This document shows positions 16,811-25,507 of a stretch of 64,000 bases of DNA, piece by piece. A program made the translations under genes and the position numbers. This DNA comes from Parasutterella muris (GTDB taxonomy: Bacteria; Pseudomonadota; Gammaproteobacteria; Burkholderiales; Burkholderiaceae_F): assembly GCF_943193095.1 (NCBI RefSeq), contig NZ_CALPCV010000001.1, forward strand, positions 140,589 to 204,588, in the 5' to 3' direction. Below the pieces are notes generated by a model. The model did not search any database. It was given only the letters and a program-made list of their open reading frames with translations, and was not told the origin of the DNA. Each line of letters starts with the position of its first letter. Within the stretch, counting starts at the first letter, position 1.

Positions 16811-18898
16811 ATGGCTACATTATTGATTGAAATTCAGACAGAAGAACTGCCGCCGAAAGCTTTGGAAAATCTTTCTTCCGCTTTTGCCGCTTCTCTTTTC
16901 GACAGCTTGAAAGAGCAGGGTTTTACCGCCGAGGATTCGAAAGTGACCGCCTTTGGTGCGCCTCGCAGAATCGCGGCGGAAGTGACCGCGATTTCCGAGC
17001 GCTCTCCTGATAAACCTTTCCGTCAGAAACTGGTTCCCGCCAAGATCGGTCTGGACGCCGACGGAAACGCAACAGCTGCGCTCAAAAAGAAAATGGCTGC
17101 GCTCGGTATCGAATGCGAACCGTCTCAGCTTGCGGTTGTCAATGACGGCAAGCAGGATCAGCTTTACTACGATGGTATCAAGCCGGGCGTTCTTCTTGCC
17201 GAAGGTCTGCAGGCAGCTTTGGATAAGGCGGTGAAACAGCTTCCGATTCCTAAGGTCATGTCTTATCAGCTTGAAGACGGAAGAACCGTTGAATTCGTTC
17301 GTCCGGTTAAGCATTTAGTCGCGCTTCTTGACGATAAGGTTGTCGATGTTGAACTCTTCGGTCTCAAGGCCGGCAGAGACACGCGCGGACATCGCTTCCA
17401 CTGCAAGGCGCCGGTCGAAATCACGAGCGCCGAGAGCTACGCCAAAGAAATGGAAGCCGCCAAGGTTATTCCTTCTTTTGACGAAAGAAGAAACAAGATG
17501 GTTCAGGAACTCAAAGACGCCGCTAAGCGTCTTGATGCTGAAATCATCATGCCGCAGGATTTGGTGAACGAAGTGGCTGCGCTCACTGAGTGGCCCGTGG
17601 TATACGACTCCAGCTTTGACGAAGAATTCCTTTCCGTGCCGGAAGAATGTCTGATTCTTACCATGCAGCAGAATCAGAAGTATTTTGCGCTGCGTGATCA
17701 GAACGGCAAACTCAAGAACCGCTTCCTTTTGGTCTCACAGATTGAGGCAACGGACGGCGGAGACGCTATCCGCTCCGGCAACGCCCGCGTGGTGCGCGCA
17801 AGACTGGCGGACGCCAAATTCTTCTACGACCAGGACAAGCTTCAGCCGCTTGAGTCGAGAGTTTCCGGACTTTCCAATGTGGTTTACCACAACAAGCTTG
17901 GCACACAGCTCGAAAGAAGCGAACGTGTTCGCAAAATCGCCCAACAGGTCGCCAAGAAGATTGATGCGGATCCGAAACTTGCCGACCGCGCTGCGATGCT
18001 TGCCAAGGCTGACCTGCGTACGCTCATGGTCGGAGAATTTCCCGAGCTTCAGGGCATTATGGGCGAGTACTACGCCGAGCATGATAAAGAAGACGCAAAA
18101 GTCGCTTTGGCGATTCGCGAGCATTATCAGCCGAGATACGCCGGCGACGAGCTGCCTTCCACCAGAGAAAGTCTTGCGGTTGCGCTTGCAGACAAGATGG
18201 AAACTCTGGCCGGACTCTTTGGTATCGGTCAGCTTCCGACCGGAGAGAAGGATCCCTTCGCTCTGCGCCGTCACGCTCTGGGCGTTCTGAGAATGCTGAT
18301 GGAAAAAGAGCTTCCGCTTTCTTTGGATGATCTGATTCAGATTGCGATGCAGATCGAGATGACCGCTCCCGGAGTGAAAGATACCTCTGACGAGCTTCGT
18401 CAGTTCTTCAGCGACCGTCTGCGCGTCATGCTCAAGGATAAAGGCTACTCCGCACACGAAGTGGAATCCGTTATCGAAGTCCGCCCCGAACTTCTCAGCG
18501 ATATTCCCAAACGACTTAAAGCGGTACACGACTTCATGGGCATGCCTGAAGCCGAATCTTTGGCCGCCGCGAATAAGCGAATTGAGAACATTCTCAAGAA
18601 GTCTTCCGGAGAAACCGGCAGCGAAGTGGATGCGACTCTCTTAGTCGAACCCGAAGAAAAAGCGCTTTATGAGGCGATTTCCAAGGTCGAACCGAAACTC
18701 GGCGCAGATTACAGCGCCGGTCACTACGACGCCGTTCTGAAGGAACTTGCGCCGCTTAAAGCGCCGGTTGACGCCTTCTTCGATAAAGTTATGGTCAATG
18801 CTGAGGATCCGAAACTCAAGAGGAATCGTCTGACGCTTCTGAATGAGCTTCATAAAGCGATGAATAAGGTAGCGAAGCTTTCGTGCCTGGCTTCCTAA
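16811..18898 (+). CDS. glyS: glycyl-tRNA synthetase beta subunit
   Basis: 695 residues, tRNA-binding subunit of GlyRS. N-terminal LLIEIQTEELPPKAL, KHLVALLDDKVV, and the HD-like region KADLRTLMVGEFPELQGIMGEYYA are GlyS signatures; ADKMETLAGLFGIGQLPTGEKDPFALRR is also typical (around residue 460). The C-terminal anticodon-binding DALR-type segment ends normally. ATG at 16811 is chosen because the protein starts MATLLIEIQTEELP as in relatives, with a GAGGTTGG site upstream. Confidence 0.96.
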   Translation: MATLLIEIQTEELPPKALENLSSAFAASLFDSLKEQGFTAEDSKVTAFGAPRRIAAEVTAISERSPDKPFRQKLVPAKIGLDADGNATAALKKKMAALGIECEPSQLAVVNDGKQDQLYYDGIKPGVLLAEGLQAALDKAVKQLPIPKVMSYQLEDGRTVEFVRPVKHLVALLDDKVVDVELFGLKAGRDTRGHRFHCKAPVEITSAESYAKEMEAAKVIPSFDERRNKMVQELKDAAKRLDAEIIMPQDLVNEVAALTEWPVVYDSSFDEEFLSVPEECLILTMQQNQKYFALRDQNGKLKNRFLLVSQIEATDGGDAIRSGNARVVRARLADAKFFYDQDKLQPLESRVSGLSNVVYHNKLGTQLERSERVRKIAQQVAKKIDADPKLADRAAMLAKADLRTLMVGEFPELQGIMGEYYAEHDKEDAKVALAIREHYQPRYAGDELPSTRESLAVALADKMETLAGLFGIGQLPTGEKDPFALRRHALGVLRMLMEKELPLSLDDLIQIAMQIEMTAPGVKDTSDELRQFFSDRLRVMLKDKGYSAHEVESVIEVRPELLSDIPKRLKAVHDFMGMPEAESLAAANKRIENILKKSSGETGSEVDATLLVEPEEKALYEAISKVEPKLGADYSAGHYDAVLKELAPLKAPVDAFFDKVMVNAEDPKLKRNRLTLLNELHKAMNKVAKLSCLAS

Positions 18899-18910
18899 TT
18901 CGCTGAATCA

Positions 18911-18934
18911 GGGCCGCGTATGCGGCCCTTCGTG
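18911..18934 (+). terminator. GC-rich hairpin after glyS
   Basis: Perfect 7-bp stem GGGCCGC/GCGGCCC (18911-18917, 18922-18928) with GTAT loop, followed by a poor T-run (TTCGTGT). Probably the glyQS terminator, though the tail is weak. Confidence 0.5.
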
Positions 18935-18967
18935 TCTCTGAGACATTCAAATTTATATTGAATCAGA

Positions 18968-19726
18968 ATGAAAGTAATTTACGGTTTGCGTTCTGCAGTC
19001 TTCTGGCTGTTTTTTGTAGTGCTCCTTTTCATTTACGGTTTTGCGCTCTTAGTGTGTATTCCGTTCTGCCGGCAAAGCGGACGCTATGCCATTATCCGAT
19101 CCTGGTGCCGCGTCATCGTAGTGCTGATGAAGGCTATATGTGGCGTGGACTATCGCTTTATCGGGATGGAAAATATTCCGAAGAAAGGTCCTTTTATTCT
19201 TCTTTCAAAGCATCAGTCCGGATGGGAGACATTGGCGCTCACCGCCTTTGTGCCGCGCCGCCTGAGCTATATCTATAAAAAAGAGCTTCACAAGATTCCG
19301 ATTTTCGGCTGGGGTTTGGCTTCATTGGGCATGTTCAGCATCGACCGAGCTCAGGGGCGCAATGCTTTTGCTCTGATGAAGCAGGAAGTTCCTAAATTCT
19401 TTGAAAAGGGCTGGGGCATTATCCTGTTCCCTGAGGGCACACGCACGGCTCCGGGACAAGTGGTGAAATATAAAAGCGGCGGGGCGCGCTTGGCAGAATG
19501 CACCGGCGCTCCGGTGATCCCTGTTGCGCTTAACTCCGGTGAATGCTGGCCGAAACACTCTTTTGTGATTCGTCCGGGACTGGTTAATGTTGTCTTTAAC
19601 TCTCCGATTAACCCGAAAGGTATGAGTGCGCACGAACTCAACGAGAAGGTGTTTGAGATTATCGAAAACGAAATGGCCAAAATCTCGCCGAAGTTTTACC
19701 GAAAAAAATCCGGCGAACAGCAGTGA
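18968..19726 (+). CDS. plsC: 1-acyl-sn-glycerol-3-phosphate acyltransferase
   Basis: 252 residues. Makes phosphatidic acid at the inner membrane. An N-terminal hydrophobic stretch (about residues 9-35) anchors it; block I is KHQSGWETLA (HX4E variant of HX4D, usual in betaproteobacterial PlsC), block II GMFSIDRAQGRNA, block III FPEGTRTAPGQ, block IV VPVALNSGECW. It follows glyQS and precedes the YgjP-type peptidase, as in many Burkholderiales, but without gmhB between. A paralog is at 1-575. Confidence 0.92.
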   Translation: MKVIYGLRSAVFWLFFVVLLFIYGFALLVCIPFCRQSGRYAIIRSWCRVIVVLMKAICGVDYRFIGMENIPKKGPFILLSKHQSGWETLALTAFVPRRLSYIYKKELHKIPIFGWGLASLGMFSIDRAQGRNAFALMKQEVPKFFEKGWGIILFPEGTRTAPGQVVKYKSGGARLAECTGAPVIPVALNSGECWPKHSFVIRPGLVNVVFNSPINPKGMSAHELNEKVFEIIENEMAKISPKFYRKKSGEQQ

Positions 19727-19783
19727 GACTTGCCTGTGTAAGCTGCTCGCATAATAAAAAGTTAATACAAAAAGGCTGACGAC

Positions 19784-20824
19784 GTGAATGATCCGTTTGA
19801 TTTCGACAGACTCATAGACAGGGTTTCCAAAAAGATCAATGACTCACTTTCTTCGCTGTTCTCGTCCTATAAGCTGGGTGAAGTCCTGGAAGTTATCCAT
19901 GGCAGCAGGAAGATTCACGTGAGAGTGATTTACGGGAAAAAATGCAGAAAGTCGGTTCTTTCTCCGTGTGACGATCAGGATATGGATTATGCGCTTTTGG
20001 TGCCTTTTAATATGCGCTCCGATCAAGTGCTTGCGGCGCTCTACAGAGAGATTGAGCGGGAGCTGAGTCCCAAGCTGCAGCATATCCGCAGCAGGAGAGG
20101 GGGCGCTGAAGTTGATCTGAATGGAGAAACGGTGCAGATTCAGGTCATTCGATCTAAACGCGCCAAGTCATACCGCGCCTCTTTCAAAGACGGTGAAGTG
20201 CGTCTTACGGTTCCTACAGGCGGAACAAAGGAGCGCGGACTGCTTTGGCTGGACGAAAATCTGCGAGCCCTGGAGAAATGGCATACGGAGTATCTGCGGC
20301 AGCTTCAGAAGCAGAAGGAAGCTTCAAGTCAGCTTTCAGTGAACAGAAAAGTCACTATCTACGGCGAAGAGCACCGACTCGTTTTTGTCAATAATCGAAG
20401 AGATGAGGGCGTCGGTGCGGGAGAGATTCGCGTCTGTCCTCCTAAAGACACGAATGACGACAAACTATGGGAGACGGCGATTACCAGAGTGCTGAAAGAA
20501 GAGATTAGACAGTACGCTCTGGAGCAGATTCTTTTGAAGACATCATCGATTGATGATTTAGGCATTCCGTTTTCCAAGCTCATCATTTCTTCGGCACAGA
20601 CACGCTGGGGAAGCTGCTCAGTGAGAGGCATTGTTCGACTGAACTGGAGGGCGGTATTTCTGCCTAAGGACGTGATCGATTATCTTATCTGTCACGAGCT
20701 CGCGCATCTCAAGCACATGAACCACTCAAAGAACTTTTGGGCCAGGGTGGAAATGTACTGTCCGAACTATCGCGAGTTCGAGAGAAAGCTTAAAGGCTAC
20801 TCAATCAGTCACAGCGTCCTTTAA
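19784..20824 (+). CDS. YgjP-type (DUF45) zinc metallopeptidase with N-terminal extension
   Basis: 346 residues, well above the roughly 170-290 of relatives. The C-terminal core has the metal motif ICHELAHLKHMNHSKNFW (HExxH plus downstream H, about residues 303-320) and TRWGSCSVRGIVRLNWRAVF before it, both hallmarks of the YgjP/M48-like family. Residues about 1-110 are extra; part of them (VRVIYGKKCRK to LVPFNMRSDQVLAAL) seems to repeat the layout of the following segment (IQVIRSKRAKSY to LTVPTGGTKERGLLWL). GTG start. The stop TAA shares the palindrome TTAA with the convergent rsmA stop. Substrate unknown. Confidence 0.8.
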   Translation: MNDPFDFDRLIDRVSKKINDSLSSLFSSYKLGEVLEVIHGSRKIHVRVIYGKKCRKSVLSPCDDQDMDYALLVPFNMRSDQVLAALYREIERELSPKLQHIRSRRGGAEVDLNGETVQIQVIRSKRAKSYRASFKDGEVRLTVPTGGTKERGLLWLDENLRALEKWHTEYLRQLQKQKEASSQLSVNRKVTIYGEEHRLVFVNNRRDEGVGAGEIRVCPPKDTNDDKLWETAITRVLKEEIRQYALEQILLKTSSIDDLGIPFSKLIISSAQTRWGSCSVRGIVRLNWRAVFLPKDVIDYLICHELAHLKHMNHSKNFWARVEMYCPNYREFERKLKGYSISHSVL

Positions 20825-21642
20825 TCGACCACGGTTCCCGGGATTGTGATCGAAACATTGTTTTCGCTTACCAAGCGCGCCAAGCGTATGAAATTCTCAA
20901 CCGGAATGGTTTCCGCGCGCTGCTCGGGCTGAATCCCGGCTTCTCGGATCATATCGTCGGAAATCCATTTAGAGAGGTTGTTGCGCAGGGTCTTTCTTCG
21001 CATAGCGAATGAGGCCGCGACAACGTCATGGAAAGCTTTTTCATCCACTTCCGCAGGATTTTCCAGCGGAATCATTCGCACAACGGAAGAGACGACTTTC
21101 GGTGCAGGCGTAAAGGCTTCAGGCGGCACGTCAAAGAGCTTGGCCATGCGGTACTTGTGCTGAAGCATCACGGAGAGTCTGCCGTAGGTTTTGCTCCCCG
21201 GCGCGGCTGTCATTCGATCGACGACTTCTTTTTGAAGCATGAAATGCTGATCGACTACACGGTCGGAGATTTCCGCAAGCTTAAACAGCAGCGGAGAAGA
21301 AATGTTGTAGGGCAGATTTCCGACAACACGAAGTTTTTCTCCTTCGGAAAACGTTCTCCAGTCAAACTTCAGCGCGTCGGCTTCTATGATCGTCAGCGCG
21401 CCTGAAGAAAACTGCGTACGCAGCCATGCGGCCAGGTCACGGTCAATTTCAACGCAGAAAATGTGAGAGGCGCCGGCAATAAGCTGTCGGGTGAGGGCGG
21501 CCTGGCCCGGTCCGATTTCAATAATTTTCTGACCTTGCTGCGGATCAACCGCATCGGCGATTTTCTGAATCCAGTAGTCGTCGTTGAGAAAGTTCTGCCC
21601 GAATCTTTTACGGGCTTTGTGATGTTTTAAGACTTCTGCCAT
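20821..21642 (-). CDS. rsmA: 16S rRNA (adenine1518-N6/adenine1519-N6)-dimethyltransferase
   Basis: 273 residues. Dimethylates two adenines in the 16S 3' hairpin. N-terminal RKRFGQNFLND, SAM motif IEIGPGQAALTRQL, VEIDRDLAAWL, and the catalytic VGNLPYNISSPLLF (about residues 102-115) are all present. It normally follows surA-pdxA; here pdxA is absent and an intrinsic terminator sits just before its ATG, so the ribosome-binding site region is a T-run with no clear Shine-Dalgarno. Expression therefore depends on read-through or on a promoter inside surA. Confidence 0.95.
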   Translation of the reverse strand: MAEVLKHHKARKRFGQNFLNDDYWIQKIADAVDPQQGQKIIEIGPGQAALTRQLIAGASHIFCVEIDRDLAAWLRTQFSSGALTIIEADALKFDWRTFSEGEKLRVVGNLPYNISSPLLFKLAEISDRVVDQHFMLQKEVVDRMTAAPGSKTYGRLSVMLQHKYRMAKLFDVPPEAFTPAPKVVSSVVRMIPLENPAEVDEKAFHDVVAASFAMRRKTLRNNLSKWISDDMIREAGIQPEQRAETIPVENFIRLARLVSENNVSITIPGTVVD

Positions 21643-21676
21643 AGGAAAAAAGACGCTTAGGTTCTCTAAGCGTCTT
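21643..21676 (-). terminator. intrinsic terminator between surA and rsmA
   Basis: 11-bp perfect stem AAGACGCTTAG (21650-21660) with CTAAGCGTCTT (21666-21676), 5-nt loop; on the minus strand it is followed by a T-run that ends 3 nt before the rsmA ATG. Confidence 0.9.
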
Positions 21677-21687
21677 AGTATGAAACA

Positions 21688-23043
21688 TTATTCAGCGGGT
21701 TTATTGACGCGCTTCTCAATATAAGCTTCGCTCATCAGTTTGCGTTCCCAGTCAAGCATCGCATCATCGAGCTTCTGCTCTCTGAGGATGTCTCTCGCCT
21801 GCTGTTTCAGGCGTTCGTTGACACCGCTTTGGTTTCTGCGTTCCAGTACCTGGAAGATGTGCCAGCCGTAGGGAGTTTTTACCGGAGCGCTAACTTCGCC
21901 CGGGCTGAGTTTCGACAGCATCTGCTCAATTTCCGGAGGAAGATCTCCCGGGTAAAGCCAGCCGAGATCGCCGCCTCTGGTACCTGAGGGATCAGCAGAA
22001 TGCAGACGGGCAAGAGAGGCAAAATCGCCGTCACCTTTATCAAGGCGGTCCTTAAGCTGATTCAGACGCGTGACGACGACATTCTCAGGCGTGACATTGG
22101 TCGGACGCATCAGGATCTGACGCAGGTGCGTCTGAGTGACGGTCTGAGAGGCGGTGTCGCCGGGATCGCGTACGCCGAGGATTTTATAAATCTGGAATGA
22201 GTTGGGCGTACGAACCGGAATAATGTCGCCGGTCTTGTGTTTTTTTACCGCGTCAAGAACAAAACTCGGCAGTCTGCCTGCGGGAATCCAGCCCATTACA
22301 CCGCCTTCCATCGCTTCGGGCGCTCTGGAGTAGCGAGCTGCGAGCTGACCGAAGTCCGCACCTTTGGACGCCTGCGTCAGTGCGATGTTTGCCTGTCGAG
22401 TGGCTTCATCCACGTCTTTCTGTGTCGGATTGGCGGGCAATCCGATGACGATGCGGGCGAGACGGTACTGAATACGTTTTTCAGGTCCGAGCTGATCCTT
22501 AATAAACTGATCAACTTCGCTTTCCGGGATCTGAATTTTGTCGTCAACTTCTCGCTCTCGAAGTCTCTGGGTAATCAGTTCGCTACGAATTCCGGACTTA
22601 AAGGTTCTGAAAGAAACACCGTCCTGAGCGAGTTTCTTTTCAAGCTGAGGAACTGTAAGACCGTTGTTCTGAGCAATTTGCTCAATGGCGCCGTTCATCA
22701 TATTGTCGTCGATGCGGATGCCGGAGGCCTGAGCTTTCTGCTCAATGATTCGTTCAAGAATCATACGGTCAAGAACCTGATTTCTCAGATTGTTCATCGG
22801 CGGAAGCGTAATTTTCTGCTGACGAAGAGACATAGCGGCCTGGTGCACCCGCTGCTGAAGCTCGATTTCCGTAATGACGTCGTGATTGACAACCGCGGCG
22901 ATGCGGTCGACAGGAATAATCTGCTGAGCGGCCGCTTTGGTTTCCGTGCTTTTAGCTTTAGGCGCGGCCTGTGCGGCTGAAACACAAGCAGCGACGGAAA
23001 AAGCCAAGCTGACAGAAAGAGTGAGAACAGAAAGTTTTTTCAT
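21688..23043 (-). CDS. surA: periplasmic chaperone/peptidyl-prolyl isomerase SurA
   Basis: 451 residues. Escorts outer-membrane beta-barrels (LptD, porin and autotransporter here) through the periplasm. Sec signal peptide about 1-26 (ends SAAQA), SurA N-domain (VAAVVNHDVITEIELQQRV), and two parvulin domains: first around GADFGQLAARYSRAPEAMEGGVMGWI, second around SADPSGTRGGDLGWLYPGDLP and VKTPYGWHIFQVLERR (quoted blocks). Starts 6 nt after the lptD stop, the standard lptD-surA pair. Confidence 0.95.
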   Translation of the reverse strand: MKKLSVLTLSVSLAFSVAACVSAAQAAPKAKSTETKAAAQQIIPVDRIAAVVNHDVITEIELQQRVHQAAMSLRQQKITLPPMNNLRNQVLDRMILERIIEQKAQASGIRIDDNMMNGAIEQIAQNNGLTVPQLEKKLAQDGVSFRTFKSGIRSELITQRLREREVDDKIQIPESEVDQFIKDQLGPEKRIQYRLARIVIGLPANPTQKDVDEATRQANIALTQASKGADFGQLAARYSRAPEAMEGGVMGWIPAGRLPSFVLDAVKKHKTGDIIPVRTPNSFQIYKILGVRDPGDTASQTVTQTHLRQILMRPTNVTPENVVVTRLNQLKDRLDKGDGDFASLARLHSADPSGTRGGDLGWLYPGDLPPEIEQMLSKLSPGEVSAPVKTPYGWHIFQVLERRNQSGVNERLKQQARDILREQKLDDAMLDWERKLMSEAYIEKRVNKPAE

Positions 23044-23049
23044 ATATCT

Positions 23050-25419
23050 TTATTCGTAATAATCGTAACGACCTACCTCAACGGGCCTTGGTCCCAGAGG
23101 CTGATAGCCTGAAATTCCTTCACTTAGGGCCTCAATCGGGCTGGAACCGACGGTGCCGAGTCCTACAAGCTGAAGCTCAAAGAAGAAGTTTGTTGTTGTT
23201 CTGCCTTCGCTTCGGATATATCGCTGAATTGCTCCGCGCAGAATCCAGCAGCCGGCTCGGTATTCCAATCCGGCCAAAGAGTCAACAACTCGATGGTCAC
23301 GCAAGGAGTAATTGTACCTGCCTAAAGCGTAAAGGTCCTTAACAATGGGCCACTGGAAAGAGAAGTCCACTTGTCTGATGTTGGTGTTGTAGTAAGCGTC
23401 TCGCTTATCGTTGGGGTTGTAGTTGTAAAGGTAATAAAGAGAAACAGTGGAGAATTTTCTCGGGTTATAGCGAACGCCTGCCGTTGTCTTGGAAACTTTA
23501 GACCATTCCGAGGAATACTGCACCATACCTTCGATACGCCAATCCTGATAGAAAGAGAACTGCGCAGAGGCGAGCAGGTCGCTTCGGTTCTTCGTTTTCG
23601 CAGGATCCGACCAATACAGCCCGACTTGATTGTTTTCAAAGTAATAGCGCTGACCGACGCTGGCGGTAAACCATTCTTTGCCTGTTCCGGCATCGAGCAT
23701 GCGCGTGGTCAGGATTGCAGAAAGCTGGTTGGTGTTGGCAATTCGGTCGCTTCCGGTGTACTTATTCGGCGAGAAAAGTTCGGCGAAGTTCATGTCGGCT
23801 TCCGAGCTGTCGAAGTTAGGCAGATGGCTCTGATCGCGATAAGGGATATACGCGTAAAAGAGTCTCGGCTCCAGTGTCTGCTCAGTCTCTCGTCCGAAGA
23901 ATGTAGTGTTTCGCTCGAACACCAGTCCGGAATCCAAGGAGTAAATCGGAACAAGACGCGAACCGGATCTGTCGACGTAAGAAGCAGCGTCGTGAATGTC
24001 ACGGTACCAAGCCATGTTGTACTGGAACTTGGGTGTGATGAACCAGAACGGCCCCATCAGCGGATAAGAAATTGAGGAATCCAGAAGGGTTCGATATCCG
24101 TCGCCGCTCAAATGATGGCGCCCCACGGTGGAGCCCGCGCCTCGGTCAAATCGGGTCGCTGTCAGACGGGAGGTCAGTGTAAAGCCGTGGAAATCTGCGA
24201 CGTTGCCGCTGAGATTAAACTCAGGAACTTTTTCATAGGGCTTTTCGGTCTGTCTGCGCCCGCCCGGAGCAAGCGTCTGATTTTTGTAGACGCCTAAAGA
24301 TGTACTCCAGTATGTCTTTCCGTAACTTAACCAAACTTTCTGATTCAGAATGTTTTCACTGGACTCACGAATGGTCGTGGAAAAGTCCGAAATGTAGTCG
24401 TTGTCGGATACGCGCTGGTAATCTACGCCGAGCGTCGGACCGCCTCTGCCCAGACGCTGAAAGTGCTTCCACGACAGCGCGTAGCGTCTGTCCTTGGTTT
24501 CCTTGTCCTTGAAAATCACGTCATAGGTAAGTTCACCGCTGAAGGACGGCTGCAGATACCGGAATTCATTGCCCAGGAGCACGCCGCGCTTGGACATGGG
24601 TTTCGGCGTGAAGGTGTAATCGTAGTTAGGCGCGATATTCCAATAGAACGGAAGCTCAAGATTCACGCCGAGCGTCGAGTTGATTCCGAATCTGGGTGTT
24701 AAGAAACCGGTCTTGCGCTCGCTTCCGACAGGGAAGCTGAAATAGGGACTCGCAAAAATCGGAACTCCGCCCAGATAAAGCGTCGCGTTTCTGCCGACTG
24801 CGGACTCGTCAAGCTGGTCGTAGTCCACGGAATCCGCTGTAATCCACCAGGCTTCCTCTCCTTCACGGCAGGTTGTGATGACCGCGTTGCACATCTTGGC
24901 TCTGCCGCCTCCGAGCAGCTCGACTTTATCGGAGGTGCCTCTCATTTCATTCGGAAGGTAACGGAATGTCGCATCAGGCATTTCACCGGTTTCGGCGTCA
25001 AGCCGATAAGTCAGTTCCGGCCCTTTGAAAACAGTACCGTTTCTTGCAACGAGCGCGTTTCCCTTCGAATAAACTTCGTCGGTGGAAAAAGTGTATGTGA
25101 TTGTATCTCCGCGAAGAACGGCGCCGCCGCGACGGACTTCCGCATCGTCGTAAAGTTCAATCTTCTCGTTGGTCCGCCCGACCATGCGGTAGGCGCTCAG
25201 ATAGGTTGGAGCTTCATCTCTTTCGGTCGGCGCCTGCTCGTTCAAACCTCTGGATAGGCGCAGACGCAGGCCTTCATTGGAAAGAGCAGTCGCGTCGGAA
25301 GCATCCTTTGAGTCAGCGGCGGAAACACAAAGGGGGAGTGCCAGCGCTACAGCGGAGCACAAAGGGAGAACACGAATTCGAGACATACGTCTTTTTCTGC
25401 GAAATAAACAGCTAAACAT
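23050..25419 (-). CDS. lptD: LPS-assembly outer-membrane protein LptD
   Basis: 789 residues with the start chosen. Inserts LPS into the outer leaflet. Basic n-region RRKRRMSRIR and hydrophobic core LPLCSAVALALPLCVSAA form the signal; residues about 70-230 are the OstA/LptA-like jellyroll (DDAEVRRGGAVLRGDTITY), then the beta-barrel (IFASPYFSFPVGSERKTGFL). The frame is open to 25581, but that would run past a TATAAT-like -10 (25452-25447, minus) and into the divergent amgK leader, so ATG 25419 or ATG 25386 is likelier; neither has a strong Shine-Dalgarno. Confidence 0.92.
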   Translation of the reverse strand: MFSCLFRRKRRMSRIRVLPLCSAVALALPLCVSAADSKDASDATALSNEGLRLRLSRGLNEQAPTERDEAPTYLSAYRMVGRTNEKIELYDDAEVRRGGAVLRGDTITYTFSTDEVYSKGNALVARNGTVFKGPELTYRLDAETGEMPDATFRYLPNEMRGTSDKVELLGGGRAKMCNAVITTCREGEEAWWITADSVDYDQLDESAVGRNATLYLGGVPIFASPYFSFPVGSERKTGFLTPRFGINSTLGVNLELPFYWNIAPNYDYTFTPKPMSKRGVLLGNEFRYLQPSFSGELTYDVIFKDKETKDRRYALSWKHFQRLGRGGPTLGVDYQRVSDNDYISDFSTTIRESSENILNQKVWLSYGKTYWSTSLGVYKNQTLAPGGRRQTEKPYEKVPEFNLSGNVADFHGFTLTSRLTATRFDRGAGSTVGRHHLSGDGYRTLLDSSISYPLMGPFWFITPKFQYNMAWYRDIHDAASYVDRSGSRLVPIYSLDSGLVFERNTTFFGRETEQTLEPRLFYAYIPYRDQSHLPNFDSSEADMNFAELFSPNKYTGSDRIANTNQLSAILTTRMLDAGTGKEWFTASVGQRYYFENNQVGLYWSDPAKTKNRSDLLASAQFSFYQDWRIEGMVQYSSEWSKVSKTTAGVRYNPRKFSTVSLYYLYNYNPNDKRDAYYNTNIRQVDFSFQWPIVKDLYALGRYNYSLRDHRVVDSLAGLEYRAGCWILRGAIQRYIRSEGRTTTNFFFELQLVGLGTVGSSPIEALSEGISGYQPLGPRPVEVGRYDYYE

Positions 25420-25507
25420 TAAAATTGCTTGGATCTGAGAAGATTGATTATAAGGGCAAAGAAGAGACTCTCTTGAATCTCTCCCAATAAACAAGAGGTG
25501 CTTAAAG

